This document shows, in pieces, positions 1 through 13,434 of a stretch of 64,000 bases of DNA. The translations under genes were made by a program, and so were the position numbers. Under the pieces are notes generated by a model, which saw nothing but the letters and a program-made list of their open reading frames with translations, did no database searches and was not told the DNA's origin. Location of the stretch: positions 2,484,622-2,548,621 of the forward strand of contig OU015525.1 of NCBI GenBank assembly GCA_907165065.1, written 5' to 3'. Origin of the DNA: Caprimulgus europaeus. Its lineage: Eukaryota > Chordata > Aves > Caprimulgiformes > Caprimulgidae. Numbering within the stretch: the first letter of the stretch is position 1; every line of letters begins with the position of its first letter.

Positions 1-1647
1 CAAATCACATCCTCAAACTTTTGCATACAGAAAAGGAAAATTTCACTTTCCAGGAATTACTTTTTACTCAGACATTGGTTCCTCACCTCATCCAGGTGAA
101 GAAGTCAGGATGTGTGCAGTCATCCTGTGATCTTTATTCACTTGAACCACTGGCTGCAAATGCTGTGTAAGGACTCTACAGTTCTGGAGCATCATCTTAA
201 GCCCAGGCCAAAGACACAGCTACTGGACCTTAGTGCTTTCCTGAACAGGAAAACTCAGTTGCTTTTCAATCAGAGTGGGAACCACAGAAGTGTTCTCTGA
301 AATCACTTTCTGCTTACTCTGGAGCCCACAACAGAATGGAAATATTATTTAAGCCAAAAGAGTAAAATTAGAGAGTTAATGAGTATTTAAGTAGAAACAC
401 CTGCAATGAATGTCATTACTGCTATTAACTGAGTGCCATCATGACTATTACCCTGGAAAGTATTATAAATATGAATAACAGGAAAATATTTTGCAGCCTG
501 AAGATTCTGCTTTTTGTAGCTCTGAGTAGATTATTTGGCCTCACGTGAATGAAGCCATTAGCTGGTAATACTTTTCCTCTTATTAGCACAACTGAACAAT
601 AACAACAGCTCCTGCAGCCTTTAAACCCTTGATTCGTTGGGAGGATATTCCTGATATGGACAGAGGTTTTATTAATGCTATTCAGGATTTCTGGCTGTTA
701 TCATATTCAGGTTCACTTATTCTGTCCTCTGCAGCAAACTGAAATTATCACTTCTGCACCAAAATGATGTCTACTCAGTTCAAAGAGGAGTCAGACCTTT
801 CCAGAGCAGATCCTGATTAACAGAACTGGATCATACTCTGAAGATCATGACAGTTTTGTTCCTGTTTGCTATGAGATACAGATCATAAAGATTTAAAAAG
901 GGTTGTATGCTGCTAGGTTGTATCCTGCAGCTCCTTCTCCTGCTCATTCCAAATTCATCTGGAGTAGCTTCTTTTCAAACACATGAATGTGTTTGGAGCA
1001 ATCATGGCATTAAGATACCCTGGGTGATTGCTGGGGTTTATTGTACAATAAAACAAATTAAAAGTAAATAAATAAAAGAAGAAGATTATATTTTATAACT
1101 TCACAAGTGTTATAAATATGAGTTTGTATAATTTACATGGAACTACAACTGGGATATATACCCACTAACAATATATATGTATATATATCTCTGTACCTAC
1201 CACTGTGATTTCTGTACATGCTCTTTTATGTATTAAAAATTCAAATCCATACTCTTAATATGATGAAAAACTAGATTTGAATTTATTTCCTTACTAAAAC
1301 TGTTGGGATTTTTGCCATTCCCTTTAATCCATTCAAGATTTCCCTTCTGAAGAGCTAAACACCTCCTTCATCATTAACTGATTCCTCTCCTCTTGAGACC
1401 TGCTGCTTCTCTTTCAGCACTTTTGAGTTGCATTGATGTGTCCAAGTCAGATGTGCAAATGCCCTACCCTGTGCACGAGGCAGAGGGAGATGTGTTTAGA
1501 AGAGGGAATGCACAAAAAGACAGCAGAAATGCTGCAGCACACTTGAGAATTTGTCATGTCCCAAAAGCTTGTGCTCTCCTGAAATAGCCACAAAGATCTG
1601 GCACAAGTGGGCAGTCAAAAAAGGGCTGCAGCCCAGAATAATAATGC
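1..1647. other. Unique AT-rich sequence, no gene seen
   Basis: No repeat of a family I recognise and no convincing coding exon. Open frames are short (about 60 codons) and have no recognisable domain. A short TA-rich run at 1170-1189 is the only simple-sequence feature. Confidence 0.55.
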
Positions 1648-1676
1648 TTTTGTTTTTGTTTTTGTTTTATTTTTTT
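1648..1676. repeat. Short (TTTTG)n simple repeat
   Basis: Three to four units of a T-rich pentamer/hexamer run directly into a T tract. It is too short to say more. Confidence 0.7.
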
Positions 1677-1798
1677 CCCTCTGAACTTGATATTTCATCT
1701 TACTAGGACCCAGCAAGGGGAATTTTCCTAACCCCCCATTACTGTGAGTCCTTTTTTCTCACTGGATAACAGAGCTGGCACTGCTCTGTGTTGTATTG

Positions 1799-1910
<112 letters not shown>

Positions 1911-4434
1911 CAACAACTCTTTTCCTGCTAAGGATGAGACAGCCTGCAAAGTCTACCTGACTGATTTTACAAACTCGAAGTCCTTGAAGTCTGAACATAA
2001 TCTGTTGCCATACAGAATCTAAAACCCACTCTTAAATCCTGGGTTAGGTTGGAAAATCACGGTGTAGAACATAAAAATAAATGCTATAATAATAGAATAG
2101 CCTTTGAGTGATTTTTATCTGACATCCAGCTTTGGAGGTCTTGTGTTTCCAAGTTTTTTTTCACAGCTAAAGCGTTTCACAGTGTGTGTTAAATAGATGT
2201 TAGACTCAAATTCTGTGGTGAGAACTTTAAGAAAATAATAATAAAGTATGTAAGACATGATAAAATAATGAAATCATGAGAGATGGCAATGTTCTTATGG
2301 CATTAGTATAAAATTGCAGATTGAATCACCTTTTTCTAACTCCAAGCAAGACATTCTACTACTAAAAAGACAAACCACCCTTAAATCTACCTTACCCCTA
2401 CCCTTGGTGCAAAGCATCAACTTGAAAGATGGTTGCTGGGTTATGATCTACTGGTGGTCCACAAAATCATAACAACTGATCCAGATCCCACAGCTCACTG
2501 GTCCCATGCTAAAGAGGGCTGTGCTAAATGAAAATCTAATCCCTACAATATTTCCATAACTCATTCCCAGTTCATTACTTGATAATCCAGATGGGTCCAT
2601 CACAATATACCAGGCTGTGCTTGAAAGTTGTGTTAACCAATGAGGGAAGTTTCTGGGTAATTAATGGCTTGACTCTTTCCTTTATCCCTTTCTTTAAAGA
2701 CTTTCTTCTATCCTCAGAGACATTGTCTTCTAAAAGCAGCTTATTGATTAAATGGGTCCTCCAGAAAACCATGTCCTGGGCATAAGAGGATTCAGGCATA
2801 GAATGTAGGCTACTAATTAAATTGAATCTGGAAGAAAACAGGTTAATTTTTGCCTTGTTTTAGGTAGATAATTAATTCTACTGCAGCTTACACGGTCTGT
2901 GTGGTGGATTAGAGGAAGAAAATATTTTTTTTTGTGAGCTGTGCTGGACACAATGAAGAACCAAGTTTATATCTGTACATCTAATAGCCACATCTAAGCT
3001 AGTTAACAAGCATGGTGTTCTTGTTATCCAGCATAAAGGTATGTGCCCTGCAGGCATCTTTGCAGGATTTGATTTCCAAAGCTACCTTTAAAATGAGTGA
3101 AAACATCCCAAGAGCTGGAATCTGGAGTGCTAAAAACATCATTTAAAATAATGCCAATTTAGGAAACACTTGCTTCACTGTGATTTGAGCTGACTGATGT
3201 GAGACCAGAGTGTGGACTTTCATCTTTTGTGAAACATTTGCAAGGGCAAAGTGAATGAAAAGAAGTTAAAGGGTCAAATATCAGATTTGTTTTTGCCAGT
3301 TGGGTTTCCACAGTGTCTTATGTTATTGGTCATAGCAGCCAGCAGGGCTTTTAACTCTTTTTCAAGCCTCTTATCCTGTGAATGGCAGCAAATTGCAGAA
3401 AAAAGGTGCCCATTTTCTGCTATTGTAGATCTGTCCCAAATCCTTTGCTTTTATTTTTAAAGGACTTCACAGCAGCACCTTGATGAAATTTTTGTAATTA
3501 AAAAAAGAGAACCTCTTTTCTTCTAATCTATTTACTAGAGAGTTAGAAAGGTACAAATTCTGGGGTTTAAATTGCCCTGTGGATGTTGTTTCCCATCAAG
3601 ATACGACAGTGTGTTGCTGTGAGAGGTGATTCAGCATCCAGAAAAGGAAGCCTACAGCTGAGATGATCCATAAGCCTCTTTGGATAGCATGAAAAAATTC
3701 CTTTTTTTTTTGACTCAAAGGCTTTTATTAGTGCCATTGGATTGTGGAAGGGGAGCCAAGGCAGGGAAGGTCAATAAGGAATGATTTAGTGAGAGTGCTG
3801 AAGATATCTGGAAAAAAAAACCCCTCAACAACTGACCCTGGGGCTTACTGTCTCCCTGAATTTCAGAGGCTGACATTCCAGGAGGTGAGATAACCACACA
3901 GACCATAAATCCTTCATTAGGTGCCAAGCTGTATTGGGTCTTATTTTTCTGCTGCCTGCAAATACAGGAGGGTATTAAGCTTACATAGAAATTCTGTCCA
4001 GCTACAGGGCAGCCTGCCATCTAAAGAAAGAGCATGGTTGATGTTCCTACCCTTATTTGACATGCTTGTCACCTTGTGGCTGCTGCCAAAATTGTACTCT
4101 GCAGACCTTCAAATGGAAGCAACCTATGGGTTATTTGCTTTAGCTTGGTGTTAGATGGGTCTCTTCCCCTATTTGAATTTACTCACCTAAAAGGAGCTCA
4201 AATTAGCCTGCTGGGAAACAGCTGCTGGCAGAAAACCCCAAAATTTATCTGCATCAGCAAAAGGATCAACAAAGACCAAGGGATTTGTTGGAATCAGAGG
4301 GAGCTTCATGACCTATGTGCTTTCTGTCTCTGTTGTGGGTTTCAAGCCTGGATCTGGAATAGGTACCAATGATGAGACTTGTCTGACTGAATATGTGTGT
4401 CCACAAACAGAAGAGGTAATAGACAATAGATAAT
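1911..4434. other. Unique sequence, no gene seen
   Basis: Short open frames occur on both strands, for example overlapping ones at 2575-2799, but none shows a domain or codon pattern I recognise. A T10 run next to a reversed AATAAA near 3704-3730 was considered as a retrocopy end and rejected. Confidence 0.5.
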
Positions 4435-5190
4435 TATAGAATCACAGAATCATTGAATGTTGAGAGTTGGAAGGGATCCACAAGGATCATCCAGTCCAAC
4501 TCCTGGCCCTGCACAGGACAAGCCCAAGATTCAGACCATGTATCTGAGGGCACATGTTGTCCAAATGCTTCTGGAATCTTGTCAGGCTTGGGGCCATCAG
4601 CACCTCCCTGGGGAGCCTGTGCCAGTGCTCCACCACCCTCTGCCTCAAGAACCTTTTCCTCATGGCCAACCTCACCCTCCCCTGCCACATCTTCCTGCCA
4701 TGTCCTCTGCTCCTGGCGTTGGTGGCCAGAGAGAAGAGATCAGCGCCTGCCCCTCCTCTTCCCCTTGGGAGGAAGCTCTAGACCATGATGAGATCTCCTC
4801 TCAGTCTCCTCTTCTCCAGGCTGAACAAACCAAGTGCCTTCAGCCTCTCCTCATACCCTTCCCCTCTAAACCCTTCCCCAATGTTGTGTCCCTCCTCTGG
4901 ACACTCTCCAGCAGCTTTAGATCCTTTTTCTCCTGTGGTGCCCAAGCTGCCCCCAGTGCTGGAGGTGAGGCCGCCCCAGTGCAGAGCAGAGCGGGACGAT
5001 CCCCTCCCTGGCCCGGCTCGCAGTGCAGGGCTGGGTGCCCCCAGGACAAGGTTGTCCCTCTTGGCTGCCAGGACACACTGTTGGCTCCCGTTCAGCTTGC
5101 CTTCAAGCAGTACCCCCAGATCCCTCTCTACAGGGTTGCTCAGCAATTCTATTGCTGTTTCTTTGGGTGTGATGTGCCAGCCCAACATAG
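4435..5190 (-). mobile_element. CR1 LINE fragment, 5'-truncated, young subfamily
   Basis: The 3' tail is at the left (ATAGAATCACAGAATCATTG, the reverse complement of the CR1 octamer tail) and the element reads leftward. Read on the minus strand it encodes the C-terminal part of CR1 ORF2. Typical pieces are ERDLGVLLEGKL near 5125, LAAKR near 5070 and [13 protein letters not shown] near 4810. A frame shift breaks the reading frame in the middle. The first 400 or so bases are about 97% identical by eye to the copy at 60717-61130, so this subfamily is relatively young. The 5' boundary near 5190 is approximate. Confidence 0.93.
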
Positions 5191-6029
5191 CTGAGATAAA
5201 TCAGGCCCTAAAAAAACATGTTTCTCTCCAGTGATTTCAAAATAGTCCCTGGAAGAACCAGACCTCTATCATGAGGATCTCTAATATTAAAAAAGTAGAC
5301 CTCATCCTTTTGGTGTTTGTAGTGGAGCTATCCTCATATGGCAGTGCTCAAAACAGCCAGTTTTCAGGGGCACAACTTGTCAGATCAAATACAGGTGCCT
5401 GTTTTAGGTTGAGAACAAACACCACTTAATATCCTCTCCTGTATGAAAGAATCCCAAGGTGACTGGAGGTAACATCATTGTAGACAGAAAAATGGGTAAG
5501 AAGGGATATTTAACCTGATCCTTGCCCATGAGCAAGGAAGCCTTGGAGTGCATATCTGAGTGAAAACAACACAGATACTGGGAAAATCTGGAATTCTAGG
5601 TTGGAACAGCCCTGTCTTAGAAATTAGGTACACCTACTCCACCAGACCATTCCCTAATTCACCAATGCCTGTAACTGAGTAGATGGTGCCAGAAATTAAC
5701 TTCATCACCGAGGAAATATTTCAAACAGATACTACCCATGACATCACCAGGCAGTCAGAGCATTCTATGCAGTGGGCATTTCTAGGACCTCCTGCAGCCA
5801 TACTGGTGCACAGCTCTGTGGGCTCACTGTCATGAGCTTGTTAACTGCCATTTACTCAGTGTGGAAAGAAGCATTTCAAAAGCTGTCAAGCTCAGATGGA
5901 AAGGAAAGTTCCCCATGTTCTACTCCTTGATTAACAACCTTTTCCCCATGTTTATTTTGGAGTCATGTTTGAGAAACCAACATCTCCCTGCTGCTTACGT
6001 GGAGATGGGAGACTTCCCATTTTGCTCTG
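5191..6029. other. Unique sequence, no gene seen
   Basis: Spacer between two CR1 fragments. No domain, repeat family or RNA gene recognised. Confidence 0.5.
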
Positions 6030-6274
6030 TGAGGAAATGGCCTTAAGTTGTGCCAGGGGAGGTTCAGGTTGGATATCAGGAAAAATTTCTTCACTGAAAG
6101 GGTTATCAAGCACTGGAATGGGCTACCTAGGAAAGGGCTTGAGTCACCATCCCTGGAAGTATTTAAAAGACGAGTAGATGAGGTGCTCAGAGATATGGTT
6201 TGGAAGTGGACAGGTACGGTTGGAATCAATGATCTCAGAAGTCTTTTCCAACCAAACTATTCTATGATTCTATG
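6030..6274 (+). mobile_element. CR1 LINE 3' fragment
   Basis: Starts in the conserved stretch AGGAAATGGCCTTAAGTTG and runs through the end of ORF2 into the 3' untranslated region. It ends with two ATTCTATG octamers. Only about 245 bases of the element survive, and 5' truncation is the normal state of CR1. The residual frame reads the usual [10 protein letters not shown] and HWNGLPRKG pieces. Confidence 0.95.
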
Positions 6275-8221
6275 TGCCCTCAAGAAGAATAAGAAGCAGA
6301 TTTCCTGATTCCCATGGCACAGTGTTGCTCTTCCTATCCTGGCAGTAGGGAGCTGATGGTCCCTCATTTAGCACAGCATGGACTCCCCAGTAATTACTGA
6401 ACACACCTATGTGTGTAACCTCAGCCTCTCTGCTGCCTCTGTCTACAATAGCTAGTTCAAAGCCAGCCAGCTATCAACCCATCATCATTGCAATCTATAA
6501 GGTAGATGTCCCCCTATGGCCCGAAGGGATCATTATCCGTTGAGTGAGGTAGCCTTCTTCCCACTTCAAACAAAACCAACACTGCTCAATTTCATCTACA
6601 AATCCCCACTTCATCACTACACATGACTCCCTCTCCACCCAGGCCACTACACTCTTCATCCCTCTCACTCCTGGGAGTGATAAAAGCATTAATTTATGAG
6701 GAAAGGATTATGACTGAACTGTGGCCATGCGTGACTTGAGAATCAAGTCACCACAATAATTGATTTTTTCCCCTTTCCCTCCTGCCTGATAGTCATTTCT
6801 CAGGCTGGGACTTCTGATTTAGAACATTGTTATTATAAACAAATAAGTTCCTCCAATTACAATTTCAATAACCCATTGATTTTTTTCTACTCTCATTCCA
6901 TGCACTGTTCACCCAGTGCTCCACAGCTTGCACTTTGTTTTGATATGTGTATTCTCAAACTCACGCCTTCCTCTGGGATGAATCATCCTGCCTGACAAAG
7001 CCATTAATAAATTATGAAGCACAGAGGGGACATGGAGGTGGAGGGTCAAGGAAAGACAGGTTCAGGGTAGAAATAAGTTATGAGTTGTGAGGGAGCTGCT
7101 GTCATCCTGTAATGGATTCATTCAGTGTCTGCATGGCACTAGGTTGTCAGAGACCGTGATGGGATGTCCATGTTCACAAGGAGGTTGCCAGATTCCACAC
7201 TCTCCCTTAAAAGTCCATTGTTTGCTTTCAGGACACCTCTCTATATCTCCAGATTGCTCTTTTTAGGATAATAAGATTACATCCAGTGTCAGTTCAATAA
7301 GGTGGACCTTTGGTTATACTTTGGTTGTACTTTATAACTGACATTATTAACCCAGGAATGGGAGAAGTCTTCACTTTCAACATACTAGGTTTAAAAAGAG
7401 ATAGATGAGTTCCACCTCCATGAGTAGATCTGGTTTAGACTACAAAATAACAACAACAAAATCCAACTAGGAAATCCACAAATCTCTACCAATATCTCTT
7501 TTGTTGTCTTACATTTCGCCCTTACTATTGGACATATGCCAAGAGGGGGTTTTAATAAACCATGACAGTTAATTCTGTTACCTTCCTGGCATCATGTAGC
7601 ACAACAACAAAAAAAAAAGTACTTTATGGCAATGTAGGAGAAAGTTTTATTGGCAAATTTCTCTGCAAATGTGTTAACCACACATGAAATATTTGTTTAA
7701 AGTCCTGAACATGCTGCTCAATGAAGACACAGGTGCATAAAAGAAAGTGGCCAAAGCAAGCAACTTCCAGAGTATCTGATTCACCAAGTTGTACTGACAT
7801 TAATCATATTATAAATCTTGAGTTCAGGTTTCGATTCATCAATTCTTTAGCTTAAGGAAGAGACCTGTTCTACAGCTTTTCTAGCAATAAATCAAAGCAT
7901 TCATGAGCGAAGCACAGGAAGAGATGCAAACCTAAAACAATGTTCCCTAATAATCAGATGAAAGCATTCTGTTAAGGTTGAGAAGAAGATTCAAAAAGAG
8001 GGAAATGTCAGCCTTTGAGATGACTGAACAACATTAGTAGACAACCCTGGTGTGAATTCATTCTCATTTTTGTGAGAGGTTCAGACAAAACTCTGTCTGC
8101 AGGAAGTTCTTAGCAGAGACTGGAGTAAGGTCCAATTACGGTTCCTGTGTCATAAATGCAAAAATAAAGTCTTACCACTTCTTAGAAAAGTCTTGCTCAT
8201 TTAATACCTTGCTTTGGGGGT
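6275..8221. other. Unique sequence, no gene seen
   Basis: No open frame beyond about 65 codons, no repeat family recognised. An A-rich run occurs near 7606-7620. Confidence 0.5.
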
Positions 8222-8364
8222 TGTAGAATCATTGAATGGTTTGGGTTGGAAGGGACCTTAAAGCTCATCCAGTTCCAACCCCCCTGCCAGCAGTAGGGAC
8301 ACCTTCCACTAGACCAGGTTGCTCAAAGCCTCATCCAACCTGGCCCAGAACACTTCCAGGGAGG
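8222..8364 (-). mobile_element. CR1 LINE 3' tail fragment
   Basis: Begins with GTAGAATCATTGAATGGTTT and follows the CR1 3' end in reverse, through the CCAGTTCCAACCCCCCTGCC and CTTCCACTAGACCAGG segments. It stops after CACTTCCAGGGAGG. About 140 bases remain, all 3' untranslated region or the last ORF2 codons. Confidence 0.95.
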
Positions 8365-11300
8365 TTTTAAATTTGTTAACATTTCTGTAGTAAAGATGGA
8401 AACTGGAGAGATTGTTTCTTAATCTCTGAAGAATTTACATGGTCCCTTGAGTTTCTGGGAGCTCAGTGAAGTGCTGAAGAGACTGTGGGCCTTGTGAAGT
8501 CTGTGGTTGTTAAGCTTAGGTTTGAAAATGCATGAGTGAAGAGGAGGCTGGGGCAGCATATGGAGTTCTGCCTTCTGACAGCAGACCTGAAAAATTCTAC
8601 TTTTCACTCTGAAATGGTTTTTCCTTCCTAAGAAAACAGGAATTTCCTATGTTCAGAGATCTTGAATTTTGGCTTTGTTTTTGTATGCTTTTCTTCAGCA
8701 ATGAGAGGCGTTGCAACTTCTGTTTATTGATATTTGAACTTGTGAGGTGCCTCACCTTTATCACATCACCTTATGGACACCAATTAACCTGTTCCTGTGA
8801 CACTGGGGATATCACTGGCATATTACACTGGATACTCCTCAAACTGTTCTGTCTCAGATGTCTTTGATTTGTTTTTGTCCTGTGCATTCACCTGTTGTCC
8901 TTTATTCTTGGCTTTTTTGGGGATAATTCTGCCTTTGCACAACAACCTCTTTGGGTGCCCAGATCCATGTCATGGACCTACTGCTGCCTAAGTACAAATC
9001 TTTAATAGTTATATCAGAAGTAAAATCCTGTAATTTATGTTCTAGGGAAATAAAACTAGAGCCATAAAGCACGATCAACTTGTACCACATGAGCAAAGAT
9101 GCTTTTGGGCGAGCATGGAAAAGTGGAAAGACAGTTCAGTAGGCTGAGTACCAGTCATTAAACAGGAGGCTGTAATTTCCCTTCATTTCTGTACTTTCAC
9201 AATCTTTTCCTGAAATATTTAACAAGGTTTTCTTGTCTAGAGCACTCAGGGTTCCACCAATTTACAGCTCTGAAGATTCTTATAGGGACCCATTCTCACA
9301 GCCATAAGGTTTCTTCTCCCACTGCAGAGAATTCTCTCTGGAGTATTTGCCACAGTATGGAGCACAGCTGACTAAGTAAAAGTAGTTCCTGGTTTCTTTC
9401 CTTTACATTACAGGCTCTGTCTCAGCAGCTGCTTCACATACACAGCTAGAAATAGATGTGGCAGAGGGATGAGAGAGAGGACTGCTCCAGCTGTACCAAG
9501 GCAAGCCATGCCTACTGAGAAAGCAGAGCTCTGAAATGCTTAGATCCTATTATTAGACATTATAGTGTACAGCTATCCTGCTCTAAAGACATCCAACTTC
9601 TTGCCAGAGCCATGTGCATACCACAGGGATTTGGGTCCATGCTATACAGCCCTGTCTCTGCTATGGTGGTCATTGCATGATTGATGCCAGTATGCCCACA
9701 AATCTCCTTATGTGGAAAGATGTGAACTTTGGCAGGTGCTACTCCCCATTTTTCTTGTCTCGTTCAGGTATGGCAGTAACTATGCACTAAAAGAGGATAA
9801 AAAAAATCTGTTTATGAATATTGTGTTTCTGAGAGAATAAGCCATCATCATGTTAACAACAGAGGCCACGGTGCAGTCACTTCTTGGTGGTTTGGATGGG
9901 ATTTCTCTTCCTTACTTCAAGTCTCTACAGAGTAGTGTCTCCATTTGAACTGGCTGTCTTTGTTGCTACTACTGTTTGTACTATTGCAGCCTGTAAATCA
10001 GTGGAGTTTATACCATGGACTATATAACCAAACATGGGGATCTGCTCTGCTCTTTCAACCTAGTTGGTTTCTAAACAGGTTTCCTGATGTCTTTTACCTC
10101 AAACATCATGGGCCTAAATCACTGTGGATTATGATGTATAATTTCTCTCTACTTGCTGTGTGGAGTGAAGATCTTGGTTTTATGCATCAGACACTGTGTA
10201 GAGCTTTCAGGCAGCCATGGACTCTAATCTGCCAATGACTTGGGGATTGGAAGGATAGAGAAAGGAGGCATTGCAGTATTGTGCACCCAAGTTCATAGGT
10301 GAACTGAGAATGCATTGAGTTGCTCAGTTGTAAATCAGTATAAACCATCTGGTCTCATGAGCTGGCACACGAGTCAAAAGGAATTATTTTAAGAAGCACA
10401 GCAGGGGTTATCACCATGAACAATCATTATGAAAACTTAGATCTAGTCTTGCAAGACTTTTTTTGCTCCATATTCCATTCTCTCCTTGGTTAGTCTGAGA
10501 ACAAGGGAAAGTCTGAGCTAATGCATGTCTCCTGCAAAGTCACCCCTGACAGTACTTCCCATTTTCAGATGCTTTCTGAATTTGAAGATTTCCAGCAATA
10601 ATTGAATTTCTTCTTAGAAAAAAAAAAATAAACTGAAATTCTTACCATTCCTTGATCCACTTCTTATTTTCATCCATTTATTTTGATAAACTTTAATATT
10701 AAAATGGTTTATATCAGGAGGAATATAGTAGCCTGCTGAAGCTGCCTTGAGGTCTATGCAAGCAACACTTGCATGTAGTGGAGCTAAGCAGCAGGCTAAT
10801 GGTTTATCATTGCAACTGTGTAAGAAAGCTATTAACTCCTCCTTATAGTTTTTATTTCCAAGCCATTATTGTTCACATTTCAGCTAAGCCAAGAAAATTA
10901 TGAGCCCCTTCCTAACTTGTCCTTGGAAAGCTGCCAGTGAATGTGAAATCTGTGATAAGGGCAGCATCATTGAGAAGAGCATCTGCTTCTGAGAAGGAAG
11001 AAGTGCAGCTTGCAGACAGACTGATACCAGGAACAGGAAGATGAAAGCATGGGGAGTCCTCTGCTTTGCCATTTTCATGATAGGATATAAAGCTTTAAAG
11101 GGTACCTGAAGGAAAGGCTTCAAGGAGGAGAATCAGAAAACATGGAAGAGATTGATCCAGGATGAAAGGATCGATCCAGGATGAAAGGATCACAGGCTGC
11201 AGTTAGCATAACCATGCACAGGGATGAGAGGCTGACAGGGGGCTCTCAGTGCTTCATCTTCTCTCTCACAGTTCCCTAATCTTGTAGTCAGGGAGAAAAA

Positions 11301-11935
11301 GTGTTTTCACACTGCTAGGTGGGGTAAGGACAGGTGGATCACACTAGGTTGCAACTCCATCATCCTTGATTTGTTCTGCTATTGTGAGTCCAAATACCAC
11401 CTCACAAAAAGGCATTTGACTTCATGTATTAGCAAAACTTTGTCCTTTATTGGTCCATCAGGGACCCATCTCCTCTCCTGTATTTGTAATGCCTCCTTGC
11501 CTAGAGAAACCTTCACAGATTCAACTACTAGTGACACAAACATCAGGAGATCTAACAGGGAACAAGATCTTCTTTTGCTGCATCCTGTCCCCCTCAAAGA
11601 TTTTACCATCCAGTGACACTCAGGAAGATGAACAAGTCACTATGATGGGACAGATCAGAAGAAGAATGGTAGAGATGGAAAAGCATTTGTTCAATGACAT
11701 GAACTGAAATCTATACCTCAATTTCAAGTCCAGTTTCACCCTGCAGGACTTCATGCACCTGTCTAGGACAGCTAAATGAGATAAAGCTACTTCTACAGGC
11801 AATGAGGTACCTTCAGAGACTGATTTGGATCTTAGGAGACTGAGTAGCTCCTTGGGTAGCCATTTCTCTTAATGGTGCAAAGAGAGAGTTTATGGTGGGC
11901 GCAGTCCTGACCTAAGTGCTTGAAGGTAGATAAAT
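8365..11935. other. Unique sequence, no gene seen
   Basis: Longest open frame is 97 codons at 9945-10238. It begins with a leucine-rich stretch, but nothing supports it as a gene: no homologous domain, no splice context, and such lengths are expected by chance. A perfect 19 bp tandem duplication lies at 11154-11191. Confidence 0.5.
11154..11191. repeat. Perfect 19 bp tandem duplication
   Basis: The unit GATCCAGGATGAAAGGATC occurs twice without gap at 11154-11172 and 11173-11191. The copies are identical, which suggests recent slippage or local duplication. The unit begins with GATC and ends with GATC. Confidence 0.95.
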
Positions 11936-11998
11936 GAATCATAGAATCATTTGGTTGGAAGAGATTTTTGAGATCATCGAGTCCAAACATACTGTACC
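11936..11998 (-). mobile_element. Short old CR1 3' tail
   Basis: GAATCATAGAATCATTTGG followed by TTGGAAGAGATTTTTGAGA and TCATCGAGTCCAAAC matches the tail of a CR1 subfamily that uses TCGAGTCCAA rather than CCAGTTCCAA. Similarity fades after about 60 bases, so this is an older or very short copy. Confidence 0.8.
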
Positions 11999-12773
11999 TA
12001 AATACCCAGGTCCACTTTTACTTTCCAAAGTCCATGTATGGTACATTATATATTAAATTATAGTACTTCTTTCAGAAGAAGTCTGCTCTTCCTGTTGCAT
12101 TGTGAACCTCAGGCACTGCAAGGAATTTGTAGAAGTTTTTATGGGCACCAGTTTTCCCCACATCACTTCCTCCACATGTCCTACCGTACCTCTTTATTGA
12201 ACAGCATTCTCTCCAATTAAGATATAAAGTTAAGGCTTCATGGCAGAATTATTATTATTACCAGCACAGTTTGTGACTCATAAAATTGCAACAACTGCTC
12301 TGTTTCATGTCAAGGGGGGGTAATTAACCGAGATCATCTATAGCACCAGGTGGTGATTCATTCAAAACAGGAGCTAGTATAGCAGAGCTCAAGTGCCCAC
12401 TGGACAGTGCTGTATATTTCACAGGCCATGAAATACATCCAGTGTTGGTTTTTTATCCCCCAGCAAGCTAGTAAGTTGTTTTTAATAGGGCTTTAAATAT
12501 TTTTTAATTGGCATTTTATTTTTCTCTAAGAAATAACGTAAAGCAAAATGGGATAGGATCACTTTCACTGCCATCATCCCTCTTATGGGATTGCAGGGAG
12601 AATACCAATCCCACCCTTGTGAGCAGAACCAAAGGAGCAGAAGGAACTGGATGGTGGATAGTCTGCACTAGGTTTTAGGAAGGTGAGCTTGCTTTGCCCA
12701 TGCTCTGGGTGAGGAATGTAAGGTGAAAACCAAATTATTGAGCTAGTATGGGGTTTTCTCTAGGCTAACACAT
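11999..12773. other. Unique sequence, no gene seen
   Basis: AT-rich, with a G8 run near 12315 and short ATT runs near 12249. No gene or repeat family recognised. Confidence 0.5.
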
Positions 12774-13434
12774 CTTGTGGACAGCAGGATGACCATGAGC
12801 CAGCACTGTGCCCTTGTGGCCAGGAGGGCCAATGGCATCCTGGGGTGCATTAGAAGGGGTGTAGTCAGTAGGTCAAGAGAGGTTCTTCTTCCCCTTTACT
12901 CTGCCCTGGTGAGGCCACATCTGGAATATTGTGTCCAGTTCTGGGCCCCACAGTTCAAGAAGGACAGGGAACTGCTTGAGAGAGTCCAGCGAAGAGCCAC
13001 CAAGATGATGAAGGGAGTGGAGCATCTCCCTGATGAGGAAAGGCTGAGGGAGCTGGGGCTCTTTAGCTTGGAGAAGAGGAGACTGAGGGGGGACCTCATT
13101 AATGTTTATAAATATATGAAGGGTGAGTGTCAGGAGGATGGAGCCAGGCTCTTCACAGCGGTGTCCAATGATAGGACAAGGGGCAATGGGTGTGAGCTGG
13201 AACACAGGAGGTTCCGCTTAAATTTGAGGGGGAACTTCTTTACAGTGAGGGTGACATAGCACTGGAACAGGCTGCCCAGGGAGGGTGTGGAGTCTCCTTC
13301 TCTGGAGACATTCAAGACCCGCCTGGATGCCTTCCTGTGTGAACTCATCTAGGTGTTCCTGCTCTGGCAGGGGGATTGGACTAGATGATCTTTCGAGGTC
13401 CCTTCCAATCCCTAATATTCTGTGATTCTGTGAT
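12774..13434 (+). mobile_element. CR1 LINE fragment with open ORF2 C-terminus
   Basis: An open frame of 160 codons (12777-13256) encodes the C-terminal part of CR1 ORF2. It contains [20 protein letters not shown], then [19 protein letters not shown], the [12 protein letters not shown] block and [16 protein letters not shown]. The frame ends at a TAG at 13257. The related copy at 54416-55026 continues with an EHWDRLPRE block at this point, so the stop looks like a nonsense mutation. The 3' end has two ATTCTGTG-type octamers. The 5' end is truncated inside ORF2, so the catalytic domain is absent. Same subfamily as 34112-34698 and 54416-55026. Confidence 0.95.

Noticed and set aside
3704..3730. 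T10 run next to a reversed AATAAA, resembling the 3' end of a processed retrocopy on the minus strand
   Set aside because: Both motifs are frequent in AT-rich DNA, the adjoining 600 bases match no mRNA I recognise, and CR1 machinery rarely makes such copies in birds.
4950..5060. GC-rich stretch as a possible CpG island or promoter
   Set aside because: It lies inside the CR1 copy, whose ORF2 region is naturally GC-rich, and is too short for an island.
4457..5194. 245-codon open frame on the plus strand
   Set aside because: It is antisense to a CR1 copy whose sense strand carries the recognisable ORF2 blocks.
9945..10238. 97-codon frame with a hydrophobic, leucine-rich N-terminus like a signal peptide
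   Set aside because: Leucine-rich starts arise easily from CT-rich DNA. The rest has no family resemblance, and there is no splice or promoter evidence.
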